This document shows, piece after piece, positions 34,801-48,065 of a stretch of DNA of 64,000 nt. The position numbers and the translations under genes are program-made. The notes under the pieces are model-generated. The model saw only the letters and a list, made by a program, of their open reading frames with translations. It did no database searches and had not been told where the DNA came from. The DNA comes from Neoechinorhynchus agilis (lineage: Eukaryota; Acanthocephala). The first letter of the stretch is position 1, and each line of letters starts with the position of its first letter. The stretch is from positions 14,756,001 through 14,820,000 of the forward strand of contig CM121342.1 in the NCBI GenBank assembly GCA_051530055.1, read 5' to 3'.

Positions 34801-37800
34801 GCCACATACACATACATTGGAAACTATATCATTTTTTTGTGCTAATCAAACATGCCTTCTTCTTTTTCTCCTGTTGCATGTGCCTTCCCGTCGTTGGCAC
34901 CATAACCGACTTTTAATACAAAACCTCCCCCTCCCATAAAAAAACTCTCCGAGCGTTTGCACATCACTAGGAAGCTGAAGAAATTTCTATCCGGCGAGCA
35001 TTCTTAACCAAGAAACTTATATCGTTCAAGCTGTCGACGGCAGGTGACATAAAGTGCGCAACGAAAATGCTATTCCACATTCCGACGCTAACATTCCACA
35101 ATGTCTCAATTGTGCATATTATACCGAGGATTTAATAGGCTCATTGACACATGAGATATCGCCAATAACACCCGTAAATTCATTTAACTTCAATGGTTTT
35201 GAGTTTCTAAGGAATTTTATGTCGAGACATTTGATGACAGTTGGAACTTATTCCTAAAAATGAGAAATGACGAAAACTGCACCCCGCCGAACAAAATGTA
35301 TACTTTTGAGTTTTTTTCGAAAGGTGAAAAGAGCTCTGCTGCCTCATCACTCGTCGCTCGACACTGCCATTTTCCGAGATGCTATGAGTAATGCACAAGA
35401 GCTTCCATTTTCCACACAACGTTTTGTCGTTTTCCTTCGTTACTGCAACCGATTTTGCGTATTTATGAACGAACGACTGAGAGTGTATAACTACATTTTT
35501 AGCGAAGCAAATCGCCTTTAAGTTCTACCATACTAGCTTCCTTCCTATTCTTTATCTTTTGGACCATTATGCAATTTGATTTTTTTGAATTCTGACTAAA
35601 ATGAAACCTGCTTTGTTTAACTATTAACTTTATAATCACACTAACAAAAGTTAATCCTTCTTTTTGTTGATTTTCTGTCTTAATATTTTTGCATCAACTG
35701 AAAACGGTTCTTTAGAAAACTAAAGTTATTTTTATCATGCTAATCCATCAAAATTTTCTCTTGTCAAAGGAATAAGAGGATCGAAGAATACCTTTCTCGA
35801 AATACTAAGTTGAAATAGACGTTTTGTCACGTGTCTTTGGTATTCAATTTCAAATCAAGATTATGTCAGCCGATTTTAACACCATTTGTTCATTCTTGAA
35901 ATCTCCGAGCATTTAAACGGTTGCACAAGCTTTTGGTTATATTTTTTAAACGAATGTGTCCGCTTTGACAGACACATAACCAAAATTTTACAGTTTCACG
36001 TTGCCTAATGAAGTATAAGAATTCCCTTTGAGATTGGTTACCATGCGTCCCTGCAGATTTTTGTTTTTCTCAAAGCTACTTCTAGACTATTCATTGTAGA
36101 GAACGGCGGACGGTGGTTCGCTGCAGCATCGTCCACTAGTCGATAAATACACCTTCATTTTTAACACTCAATTAACCGCTCCTCGTGTCCAACGGAGAAA
36201 ATGGGATGGTCGTCTTTCTATAAGAATCGAACGTCCATGGAATTTTCGAGGAGAATTTTTCGACCTTTGATTTTCTTCATTTTTATGGGTAAGACTTGGT
36301 TCATTTTTTAATTTTCATGAAAAATATAACATTTTCTAACATTAAGACCCTCCGACATTTAGCAAGGATATCTGCTGCTTCATCACATGCTGGATTGCTA
36401 TCTCCTGGAAAAAATCCAGAAGTGTATCACACATTTCCAAGAGAGCACGTTTTGACCCTTGGGAGTGAAGCGCGGCGAAGCGTGGAACATCGAGAAAGTT
36501 TCCATCTCAAATTCAGAACTCGCCAGTTATCCAACAGTACCGTGATTGCTCATGGTAGAACGAACGAGCATTACTTTAACGTTGAGATAAATGTGAGTGC
36601 ATGTGGCTTTGAGATTTGGAAAAATGAATATTAAAAACTTTAGGAGGGAAGATTGGTGTATAGATTTGCGGACGATAACGGCCTTGCCATCTCGTCCTAC
36701 TCATTGCCCTCAAAACAAATCAACGATGGTGAGTGGCATAAGTTGATTATTGAGAGGCAGAAATCAAAGGTATGCTAATATAATTTTCGGATTTTAGAAG
36801 ACTAAACACAAAATATAGTTCTTGATATCATTGGATAATGAAAGATACACAGAAGTGTCGTTCGGCAAATCGCTTAGTGAAAACGTTTTTGCCGGTAGCA
36901 GAATTATGCTAGGGTTTAATGTGGAAGGTAATCGAATTGAGCAATTTGAAGGTGATATTGCAGAGGTAGGCATTTAAAATTTGTCTGGTTTTTACTTAAG
37001 GTACCAATTTATTTAAAAGGTTATTATTTTAATTGGCGATCAACCGTTGGCCACTCGTGAGTTACCGGTTGATTATAAAGACGTGGTGAATTTGAAACTG
37101 ATTGAAGCGTCTAACATGTCCGGTGGAGTAGAGAAAGTTATTATAAGAATGGACATGACAGCAGGATCAAGTGTGTCGTTTGGTGAGAAACACGATTCGG
37201 AGATTGTACTTCGTTATCCAGAACAAAAGGACCTCGACTCATTCGGTATTACATTCCGGGCATCATTCGATGGAATCGTAGCATCATTGCTGGGAGATCA
37301 CACGTTTGTTGGACTTGAGGTTCACGGGGAGCAATTGATAATACTCGTTAAAAATCTCCGGGGAGAGACCGTAGAGCATAATCTAGGCCGCACTGAGTAC
37401 AATGTTGAACACACAGTTCATCTAAGAAACGACAGGCAAGGCGACCATGGTAATATGAACGCGTGGCTTACTAGGAATCGCGCGGCCGCAGTATCAGTGC
37501 CAGTATTAAACCCATTTCTGATCGACCGAATTGTACTTGGAGGAGAAGTTCGTAACCCTTCATTTAAAAATCGGAAGCCAATCTTAGGATGCATCAAAAA
37601 ACCCTATCTAAACTTGTTCAATATCAATCTAGAACCAGTTGTCCCTCAAAGTCGATCCGACTGCAGAATATCGCGAAGTCATCAATCTCCGCATATCCAG
37701 GCTGTCGCGTTTGGACAAAACGATCGACCTTTACCTTTCACTTATGCTGACAATGACAAAAAACGATTTCAATCACTAGAATTGGAATTCAGTACGCTTG

Positions 37801-40800
37801 AACAGTGGGGAATCATTGTCAGCCTTCATGATAGTGTTGATAACTTTATAGCTCTTCATCTACAAAATGGAACTCTCCATCTCACAATCGATGATAGCAA
37901 CATTGAACAGCAATCCTTTCCACTGTCGACAGATCATCTTAATGATGGACGATACCATCGAATTAAGATAATGAATTCAGCAAATGGGCGAGACTACGCA
38001 AATGTGGATAACTCAAATCGGATTTACTTTCCGGCTAATATTGTTAGTGACTTTTGGATAACTACTATTTATTTTGGGGCTGCTGATCATTGGGCCAAAG
38101 ACCATTATAGTCTAATGGGTCATGGGCCGCATTTCGTCGGATGCCTCAGGAATATCCGATTTAATGACGATACAATTATTCGCAACGATCATATAAAGGA
38201 CAGAACTAGAATTAATTCTCATTGTAGACCCGCTATTCGTCACGTTCGCCCCGCAGTCCTCTATTTGAACCCATCGGTGAGTTTCTCATGTCGCGAACCA
38301 AGTCACACGGTCCAAGTTGGTCTTTCGAACAATGAAGATTTCAGTACTCTCAGTCTCCCATTCAGCACGGTTGCAAGAGATGGAGTAGTAGCCTCACTCA
38401 CATCGAGTATTGATCGGAAAATCATTCTCTTATATCTGAATAATGGGCGTCTAAATCTTGAGTATAAGGATTACGATACAAAAGAAGAATTGCAACTCGT
38501 AACCGATGTCCAAGTGAACGATGGGCAGACTCATAATGTCAGATTGTCTCGGGGATCAACTGGGAAATTGTTGCTGCATGTGGGAGACATTGAGTATTCG
38601 ATTGCATTGCCTCAAGGATCAGCTCCTTTATTTTTTGACAATTTATCAATCGGCGGTGCCTTCGATGGTACACACAGTTCGGGCAATTTTGAGGGTTGTT
38701 TCAATAATGTAGAATACAACCGGGCAAGTATTGTGCCCTCAAATAATGTCCCCAAAGGAAGACACGAATGCAGAATTGCGAATCGAAAAATATGTGATGC
38801 TGGATCTTGTCCTTCCACCATTAGATACACACCCAATTTTTGTCCAACAAGAAAATGCGGTCTAACATGCCAAGCTGCAGACTCATCGATTGTGACCTAC
38901 TACGTCAATAATCAAAGATCGAAACCATCAGAACAGCAAAAAATCGCATTTGCTTTCCGGGCCGATCAATCAAACAAGGCTCAAATGGTCAAATCAGTCG
39001 GAACTAATGCTCAATTATCGATAAATTTGGAGGTGAGAGATTTTGAAAGTCAATGACCGCTTCTAACTACTCTTATCGATAGGATGGCATTTGCTATTTA
39101 TTGTTAGATGGTAATGTAGGAGAAAGTGGCGTCTATCAAAAAAGATTCGATTGTCCGAGAAAACGGGTGACCGATTCTAAATTTCACACCATCAATCTAT
39201 TAAAAAATGATAGAAAGGTTCGATTTGCTATGAATCAAGTTACACTTCGTGTATTCATTGTAGCTAAATTTGTCGCTGGATAACTGGAATGAAGCGATTA
39301 TTTACGACCTCGGGAACGTGCCGACTACGTTTGATCTTCTTAACGAACAACTTGTCTTATGCTCGAATTCATATAGTGGACAGTTACAGGATGTAAGTGG
39401 CGTACAACTGAACCTCGAGAGTCTTACACCAACCATCCCTACTTGCTGCACAGCTTATAATTGGGAAGGATGGCGAAGAGATTGAAGTGCTGGACGACAT
39501 TATTGCCAATCCTTCAAGGTCGTCTATCGGCCATGAAGCCCATTGGCATGATAGATATTCTCAAATGTCCAAAAGAGGTAAGAGTGCTATATTTCACATT
39601 TTAGTTCAAGAAAGATTTTTAATAAAATTACAGGCAATCACTTAATTTTTGCTTTTTGAATCGTTTAGAAGTGGATTTATCAGAAGAGATTTGCGCTAGC
39701 CTGGTATGCAAACCAGGGGCAAGGAAATGCAGGTCCAAAAGGAGCACCAAAAAAGTCTGCATTTGCGTTGATGCCAATGAAAGTGACTGTGATGCAACTG
39801 GAGGTACCAGCCCCAGTAGAACCCGCTGTAGCTCTTCTGCCCCAACCCTGTGTCGCATGAACCCTCTAGGGACCAATATTGTAGCCCATATCCTTTTTAT
39901 TTTCGTTATATTTTATTTGATATTTTCAAAAAAGAGCACAATTCGGACACAATATGTCGATTTGTAAGGAGGTGCCGAGAAATATATTATTAGAGAATTA
40001 TTGTTTAGAAGTCTTCATTCAGTAAATAATTTTTTCGATTAAAGACGTTCTGCTGACCTTGTCAAGTTCATCATCAATTCTAAAAAGTACAAATGGTGAT
40101 ATATTTATTCTGCTCTCACATGCGCTTATGATTGATTGTATTGTTAAAAAAAACTCTGTCTTCATAGCTAACAGAATGTAACAATACAATCATCCATAAG
40201 CGCATTCTAAGCCGCCTTTTATAGGCGGCATATCCAAATTCCATGAATATTTTGTCTAAGCGTCGTAGTGTAAGTTGATTGGTAATCGATCAATAGATGT
40301 TTAATTTCTAGATTTTCCGCTTAATATTATAAACTGTTTAAGCTACATATATTTTCTAGATGTTTTCGCACCTTTAGCATAGTGCTTTTGGCATGATCCT
40401 TGTCCTAAAAAACCCCGCTTATTCATTGCTATGTTTTTGATTTCAACATTTCCTTTCTAGTTGATCCATGCGCTTCATTGAGCTGTAATCATGGTTCCTG
40501 CGTTCGTCAGGACAACTACGGCGTCTGTAAATGTATGGATGGTTTCATTGGACCCAACTGTAACCTCAGAGGTGTGTCCTCAGGGTATTTCCATCATTTT
40601 AGAATTGTTCTGTTTAGATCCGTGCCTACGGTTACCATGCCAAAATGGCGGAACATGTATGTCTCAGATTACTAGTTCGAATGAAGCAACCTTTGTCTGT
40701 TACTGTACAACGGCCTACACTGGCACTTACTGCGAGACATCCTTCCAGCAACAACCTGGTATGTGTAGTGTGTGTTTGAAGAAGGTTAAATAGTCTGCCA

Positions 40801-43800
40801 ATTCCACTGGTGGCGGTGGTGGTGGACCAGGGTTCCTATTCTCGTTACAAATTTGCTATGCATGCCGCGAATGTATTAGGTTAACAGACACAGCCATCAG
40901 AGTTGGTGCCTCGTACTAATGTGTACGGCGTGTTGTCTTATACAGAGCTCCGAAATCCAATTAGATGGCAGAAAATTCAGATTTTGCTTTGCATGCCGAG
41001 CCAACAAAGATCACGACGGCTTGAATGCAGGAGCTAAGTCTCTTTTTCGTGATGACCGTTATCGTCGATATTGTCATGTCTTATTATGTATACCACCAAC
41101 CACCGTGGCCACTGGCAAATATCTCAAGTAACGTCCATGGCCAACCTGCACTTCTCGTCTTTTACGTAGCGCCACCCGTTGATCCATGCCAAAATGTATA
41201 CTGCTACAACAATGGATACTGCAGCAACGGCCAATGCATTTGTCCAGCCACACACACTGGTCTATACTGTGAAGTATCAATTCAAGTCGGTCAGTTTTCT
41301 TTTTTGCTTGTGTAAAATCGATTTCAAACAAGTTTTTCAAAATACAGATCCATGCGCGAATATCGTCTGTCAAAACGGTGGACAGTGTCGCGGTGGACGT
41401 TGTGAATGCAGTCCATATTTCACTGGAAGTTATTGTGAATTACCACGGGGTTTCTATATCTACACCTATTTGTTAGCATTTATTTTGTTTGTTTGTTTCC
41501 AAAATAGATCCATGCGCTTCTGTGGTTTGCCAGAATGGCGGACAGTGCCAATATGGGCGATGCGAGTGCGGTCCGTACTTTGCTGGAGCGTACTGCGAAG
41601 TTCCTCTACCGATGGGTTAGATTTCTTCTTTTTTTCAAAGGTCATTCGCCACAACCCCTCGCTACTTTCAGACCCATGCAGTTCTGTGGTTTGCCAGAAT
41701 GGCGGTCAGTGCCAATATGGGCGATGTGTGTGTCCAGCGTACTTTACAGGAAACTTTTGTGAACAGAAAGGTGAGATGCACGCTCAACTAATTTCTTTTC
41801 TTACACAAACGCGCTGAGAGCACTGTCACCCCTAGAAATGACACCACTAATGACCAAAGATTATGTTTCTACGTGCCTATCAAATGTCTCAGGCTTGCGC
41901 GCAAGGGGGAGAAAACGTTAAAACGCATTGAGCTTACTAATCCATGCCACTAATGAGATTCGTGTAGAAGTGTCCAAAAAGGAGGAAAGGTCGCAGGTCT
42001 CATTTTTCCTTTCTGATCTACACTCTATAGAGAAAGTTATGTAACATGAATTCTCGGCTAAAGGAGCTCTACGGGGACACATTTCCTTAGCTCGTTTTGT
42101 ACTTAGAAAAAGGATCACTACACTTCAGTGTATATCAAAAATAAGTTACACGGTAGCCAATGTTAGATTGAAAGCCTTTCGGCTGACATTACAATCGTAT
42201 TTTTTCACGCTCAACCAAGTTGTTATTCGTCTCGGTTAAGCATAATTATATGCACCTTACACGGAGTCCAACACTTAACAGGTACTTAAAAGCCTCCCCC
42301 CTGCGGCGTAACTCCACATTAGTCTTCTTTTGGAGATAGACAAAAACAACTTTTCCAAGGTGTTTCGGTGGTTGCATCACCCAACACTCCCTGGTGTTCC
42401 CCTCCTCTCATATCCCGGTCGTATTTGCTTATCTGTTTCTCCTCTTCTTGAGTCGTCTGCCCCTTTTAGTCTAACTTAGACATCTCGAGAAGTCATTTAC
42501 TCCCGCCGTAACCGACTTCATTGTCTATGCTCGCCATCACACACACATACACTTTTGCTACAATAGGACAGACAGACGAAGTTAGGTCTCAAGCAGAAAC
42601 CATCACCACCTCCGTCGCAGCCACCAAGAACCCTTCAGAACTTTTAGAGGAAAAAACGTTTATCCTTGCTCTTTACTCAGATCACTCTTGAAATGATAAA
42701 CTGCATTCTTCACATAAGCACTTCTCTCCTAATATTCGTATTATGTGAGTATCTCTCTCGCTTCAATGTTGTTTACTCGTTTCGAGTCCGGCAAAACAAA
42801 AAACCCGTACACAACGACACATCCGCCTAGATAACTGCTATGGTGTAAACTGCAATAACGGCGGTCAGTGCCGAGATGGATCTTGTGTATGTCCTCCTGG
42901 ATACTCGGGTCCGTACTGTGATCAATACGGTTAGTTGCTGGTAGCGCATTAAACCTCGAAACCTTATTGGACATTATGTTGTTGTTGGGTTTTTTAATCG
43001 TAATTATCGTAAAATATAGATTTGTGCTACCAAGTGCATTGCCATAACAATGGGCAATGCTCCGGTGGACAATGCATCTGTCCTGCTGGGTTTTACGGGG
43101 CATTCTGCGAACAATGGGGTACGTCCGATCTGCATGCATTTGCACTTCTCTCTTGTTGGCATGAGTTTCTCAGTTGATGTGGCGCATGACTCTTTTCTGT
43201 TCATTTGTTTCAGTGAACTCGGAAACCGATCCTTGTGTGGACGTACATTGCCTGAATGGGGGTCGATGTGAACTTGGTCATTGCTTGTGTGCTGCTGGCT
43301 TTCGAGGCCATAAATGCGAAGAACACTCGCCTGGTAAGGCACAGAAAACAACACTAAAAGGCACCACTCGTGCAAACTAATAATAAAGGCACAACTCATT
43401 AACACTACATGCACACAAACTCACCACCGATTTCACGACTCATCGTCTGCACTGACATCGATACTAACGATTAAAAAATGAAAGATTTATTGGATATTTA
43501 GATGAATGCGCCGGAGCATGCCATAATGGTGCTGCTTGTGTTAGTGGACAGTGTGTTTGCCCACCCAAGTTTAAAGGAAAATACTGCGATGTGCCAGGTA
43601 TATTTGAAGAAACTTCTTTAAAGCTTTAAAAAAGCTTCCCTTTGAAAAAGATCCATGCTTCGGAGTTGTTTGCAAAAACGGTGGACAGTGCGATGAGACA
43701 GCCGTGCTAGCGAACTCCTTGAAACTTTGTAACTGCCCAGTTGGATATTATGGACGATACTGCGAGATAAAATCGGGTAAAATCCAGCAGCACATATAAC

Positions 43801-46704
43801 AATTTACCAAATCACACCCACACACCCGAACATATATGTTGCACGCAAAATTTATTATTAGAAGAAACAAACTTTGTAACAATAACTCCTCCTTTATTGT
43901 TTAGATCCGTGCTATAATCTAAACTGTAATAATGGACAATGTATTGATGGAGTTTGTCAATGCTCTCCTGGATACATGGGAGAGTTGTGCGATCAAATAG
44001 CAGGTGAGAATTCTAAAGTCTAAAATCTTTTTTTTAAATTCTGGGGCCTTTACATATTCACTCTTTTAAAAGCCGGTTTTAATGAGAAGTTGGAATACGG
44101 CACAGAAGAGTGTCTCTGTCTGAACAATACTGAATTTGGTGAGACATCGCAAGGTTTAGTTTAGGATGTCTAGAAAGTTCAACACTATCAGTTTATATAT
44201 CACACACACACATTATTTTGATGTCAGCTTAATAATGCACGTTCATTTTAAAATATTTAGTTCCGCATGATCGCGTAAGTAGAGAAGTCGTTCAAAATGT
44301 GAAAAATGTCGTATACGCTAAAGATAACTGCATTTGCAGGCGAAATGTGACTTGTCATCTAGAGAACGGTAAAACCCTTGCTGACCCGCCACCCATCCAC
44401 CTTAAAATATTCTTTTTCTTTGAAAAGTGGTCTGTGGAAATTAGACGAGTTAAGCTGTCGATTTAGACGTCTGCTCCGGTGTGGAGTGTCTCAATGGCGG
44501 TAGCTGCTTCGACGGAGGTTGTCTTTGCATCTCGCATTTCTTTGGTGATCATTGCGAGCTTCTCGGTTCAACAGCTAGTAAGAAAGCACGGCAGCTTGCG
44601 TCTCGAATAATTTCGCTAATAACCACTTGTTCTTAAACCCGCTTATGCTCGTGTGATTGTGCTTGACCATAAAATCCAATTAGCAATAGAACTGCTCTTT
44701 AGCTAGATTATTATTCACAAAACACACTAATAACACCTGTCCTTTTTTCTACAATATGTATAGTTCCACAAACTTATCAACTTGGTCTAAAAGGAGGACT
44801 CATTGAGTATGGGCGAGTGCCAAAGAAACGCGGAAAATGGATCGGTGGAGTATTGGCTATTGCATCCGGTCTGGCGCTCGGTGCTCTTGCTACAATATAT
44901 GGAGTGAGACAATGTGCTGAAGGAGCTTGTCTTGGTGGAAGATCGACTCGAATTCCAATCGATACCGGTACAACGATTCCAGTAATGACCGCTGGAACCG
45001 TTCATGCCGATCCTGTGGCGACCGTAATAAGCCACACCGTCCCAGGAGTTTACAGTGAAGAATGCGGCGGAGTTGAGCACCATGCTTCGTCGATGGTGAC
45101 AGAAGATAGACAACGATTACTGCCAGTGGAGACCGTCGGTGATGTTGGCCGTGTCGGACGGGCAGCCGGCATTACAACGGAAAAGATTGAAACTATCCAC
45201 GGTATTTATTTTGCCGTTGCTCTCTTCATATCAAAACATTTTCATTTTAGAACGATTGGTTGAGGGTGACTTAATTGACACTGGAATGGGATTTGCAACC
45301 ACCGGAGCAGCAATCGCCACTGCAGCTGCCCCAATGTACCACGTACCGCCTATCGCTGATTTTGGATATGACGGGGTACGTACAGATTCCGGTAACGCTC
45401 AATACGCGACTGATGGGGCGGAAGCTTGGGATTCTGTGACTACCGGCGGAGCCGGATTTGCTACGATGGGTCAGGGTGTTAGTTCACTTGAGATGATGTC
45501 TCCTTCTGGATTTGGGTACCAAGCAGGATCTCCCATGATGCCTGATTATGAACTGAGCAACACTATGGCACTAACATTGACCCCGAATGGAAAATACGCA
45601 ATTGTGGGTCAGTCTCAAGGACCACCCCAAATATGGGATGCTCAGGTTTGTAGTTAGGATCAAATTTCTTAAATTGATTTTTGCGTTAAGACCGGAAATC
45701 TGATAAACTCAATGTACGGAAGCTGTACAAACTGCACTCAACTGGCATTAGCATGCAATGGAACTCTATTAGTCGGACTTGCTAGTGATATTGCTGATAC
45801 TCAGCCTTGTATTGTCCAACTATGGGATGTTAGTAATGGACGACCAATTCATCTGAGTCACCAAATTAAATGCTCAGCATTTACGTTAAGCAACAATATG
45901 AACAACTTGGTAATGGCAGGCAATCAGAAATACGGACGAGGAATATCGGTTGGCATTCTGGATTTAGTATCAAATGAGCTTACTAAAGAACTGAAATCCG
46001 ATAGCCATATGCCTTTTGGTCGTGATCCATCATTCATAGCCCTTACTCCAGACGAACGGCATGCTATTGTTGGTTGTTTTAATCAGACTCAAGGACTTAC
46101 CAACTATGTTGTTTTTGATCTTACGGCTGATACAGAGACCGTTCAACCTCCCCACATAAGCCTCGATTGCGACCCGAAGAATTGCACCGTTCTTAATAAT
46201 TCTGAATGCATTGCAGCAGTCAATAATGGTCAATTGTTCGTTTGGGACATTAATACATGCAAACCCGTTCATTACTTTAGTGATAGCAATCTTGATAAAG
46301 TGGCTCATCGTAACCGAATAAACGATATTCAGCTCTCATCGCCTAATAAATCAATGATGATTACGGCTTCAAATGATGGAACAGCTAAAGTCTGGGATAC
46401 AGTGAATCGAACCCTTATGACAAGATTACTTGGACATAATGGCGAAGTCACTTGTTGCTGTTTTTCGCAGCGATCGCCGGATAGCCAGCAACAGCAACTC
46501 GTAGTAACGGGTGCCCGAGATCTTACAATATGTCTGTGGCGCCTGCCAAGTGGACAACTGGCTGCTCAAATAAACATTGGAATGGTTCCAATCAAAGCCT
46601 TAATGGCTGCACACAATAGAACCGTGGTCGCTATAGGCGAAAAGGACACCGAACGGCAGCTATTGATGCTCCGGGTTATGCAACAAACCCATCATCAAAG
46701 CTAA
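31846..46704 (+). CDS. Giant surface receptor: signal peptide, LamG domains, EGF repeats, TM, cytoplasmic WD40
   Basis: 28 exons join in frame to 2421 residues: 31846-31951, 32443-33111, 36363-36592, 36644-36769, 36819-36965, 37020-39032, 39083-39217, 39264-39392, 39454-39577, 39669-39803, 40461-40571, 40618-40758, 41170-41289, 41348-41449, 41508-41615, 41672-41770, 42831-42929, 43020-43118, 43214-43333, 43502-43597, 43651-43776, 43905-44003, 44073-44138, 44261-44368, 44467-44577, 44764-45201, 45251-45645, 45691-46704. Signal peptide MAPHYRHYVLLIIYQLAAL; a LamG-like domain in exon 2; five further LamG domains in 36363-39577 (for example DGEWHKLIIERQ, DGRYHRIKIM); 13 EGF modules, one per exon; one helix (WIGGVLAIASGLALGALATI); then a WD40 propeller with ALTPNGKYAIVGQSQ, IWDAQTG, SNDGTAKVWDT and ARDLTICLWRL. 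A role as adhesion receptor is inferred. The large ectodomain is neurexin/CASPR-like, but the intracellular propeller is not part of those families. Confidence 0.85.
33144..36200. other. Large intron or intergenic interval, with short tandem repeat
   Basis: About 3 kb between the first two exons and the main body of the LamG/EGF gene. At 34388-34575 a ~75 bp unit (CTTTGTAACAATTGTCGT with ATATTTTTTATTTCAAATTC) is repeated three times. On the minus strand it reads as a basic repeat (RQLLQRRQVIEFELKNIPEK) but no gene structure supports coding. Plus-strand frames such as 35267-35521 have no recognisable features. Confidence 0.5.
36201..36288 (+). CDS. Alternative first exon (second signal peptide) of the LamG/EGF/WD40 gene
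   Basis: An 88 nt ATG exon encoding MGWSSFYKNRTSMEF followed by a hydrophobic LIFFIFM stretch, ended by a consensus GTAAGA donor in phase 1. The next acceptor (36362) is also phase 1, and the far upstream exon 32443-33111 ends in phase 1 as well. Both can therefore be spliced to 36363 in frame. Starting here would give 2192 residues and skip the first LamG-like domain. If the two are separate genes, the upstream one would be a short secreted LamG-like protein ending near 33143. Confidence 0.65.
39966..40105. repeat. Dispersed repeat R5, copy inside an intron
   Basis: GAGGTGCCGAGAAATATATT, then AGAGAATTATTGTTTAGAAG, TCTTCATTCAGTAAATAATT and AAGTTCATCATCAATTC. It lies in the 657 nt intron between 39803 and 40461. 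Just after it, around 40128-40205, a further inverted pair (CGCTTATGATTGATTGTATT against AATACAATCATCCATAAGCG) suggests a second palindrome. Confidence 0.65.
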
Positions 46705-47640
46705 GCGGAAAAATGTGAGCCGGGAGTGCAGTGTGCCACTTTGTGCGTCCAACCAAAACTCATGTACTTAAATTATTCATTTGCGCCACACAAGATGCAA
46801 AATATCGTTTTATAGTGATTGAAACTTTTTTTATAGTGGAAATAGTGTGGGACGGTGGGACGGGCATAATCTATCTTCCATTTTTATACCAAAACCTTGC
46901 AATGAAAGCTAACGCTGTGATGTTCATCACTTTCGAGGGGCTAAAAGTGTTCATAAGTAACCATCATTTGGACACTTTCACGGAAACGTAAATTCTGCAC
47001 TCACGACTTTTCGAACCCAATGACTCTCGTGCTTAAATATGCTTCTAAACTGGTGGGTCGCATACCGTTGATCAAAGGTTAATGCGAAAAATGTTAAAAA
47101 GTTGAGAAATGAACTAAATACGCTAACTTTGGCCAACTTAAAACTCAAATGCTTTATTTAACTAAAAATTCATATTGTGCAAATAATAGATTGTCAGGCA
47201 ACGTATTGCGATTTAAAGTTCATTGACATTAATGAAGGTTGCATAAAATTACGTTAATGGTTTTAGGGCATTTTAAATTTGAAGCGCTTAATGGCAATCT
47301 AAACTTCTCTTCGACACCTACCAGTGCTAATGCGTTTCTGGAGCTATCGAATCAATTCTTTTGATAAGCATTGCAATTACAGTCAAATCAGTTTAATAGG
47401 ACAGGTCGCTTATTAGGATCAAATTACAAAGGTCCAAGACAAATGTATTTACGCCCGCGTAATATTATTCGCTAATTGGGACAAAAATTTCGTATAATCG
47501 GACCACGAAACGCAAGAGCCAATAAGAAACACAGCCGAAACTTTGAATAGCGAACATATTGTCTCAAGTCTGCTTCCAAGAAAAACCAAGATTTCTTAAG
47601 AACGCTTTAGACAGTGAACTGCGTGCGTACCTTATTGCCC
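46705..47640. other. Intergenic, no gene seen
   Basis: 3' flank of the receptor gene. The 86-codon frame at 46731-46991 has no recognisable features. Confidence 0.45.
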
Positions 47641-47647
47641 CTCCAAA

Positions 47648-48065
47648 ATGCCACGGCGGGATTTGACGTTAGCTGAAAAATTGGTTTCCTGGATAATATT
47701 AAACATCAACAACAAAAACACAGATCAGCGTCGGTTGGAGGAAATTACCGGATTGGCAAAGATTGCGATTTCGCCGTTGATACGACAAGAGAATAGGCAC
47801 AGTGCGAAGGCAAGGATTCAGATCTCTATAAGGCCCTCAATGAATGGTTTGGCACTGTTACTTTTACGAGGTGTGCGAGTAAGCGGCCCAACGAATGCAA
47901 ACCAGAAGATGTTGCTAAAAAGCTGGGTCACGATGACTTCAAAACTAGGGAAGGTTGGTTGCATCGTTCGGATCTAGAAATGGCATATAATTCAAGAAAA
48001 CTTATGATAGGACGGCCAAAGCTCGGAAATAAAGATTTCTATATCATTACAACATCACGCCCAAT
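47648..48065 (+). mobile_element. pogo/Tigger-type DNA transposon remnant (CENP-B-like DNA-binding region)
   Basis: Starts MPRRDLTLAEKLVSW, with the TGLAKIAISPLIR helix-turn-helix of pogo/CENP-B. After one frame change near 47818 it continues as DLYKALNEWFGTVTF and then LGHDDFKTREGWLHR, the second (CENPB-type) DNA-binding domain. The frame stops near 48075. No DDE catalytic domain is visible downstream, so only the N-terminal third remains. Terminal repeats were not identified. Confidence 0.75.

Noticed and set aside
37047-39056. 669-codon frame as an independent single-exon gene
   Set aside because: It is the large LamG exon (37020-39032) of the receptor. The first codon is not a real start and the last codons run into the intron.
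43004-43414. 136-codon and neighbouring minus-strand frames in the EGF region
   Set aside because: Antisense shadows of the EGF exons.
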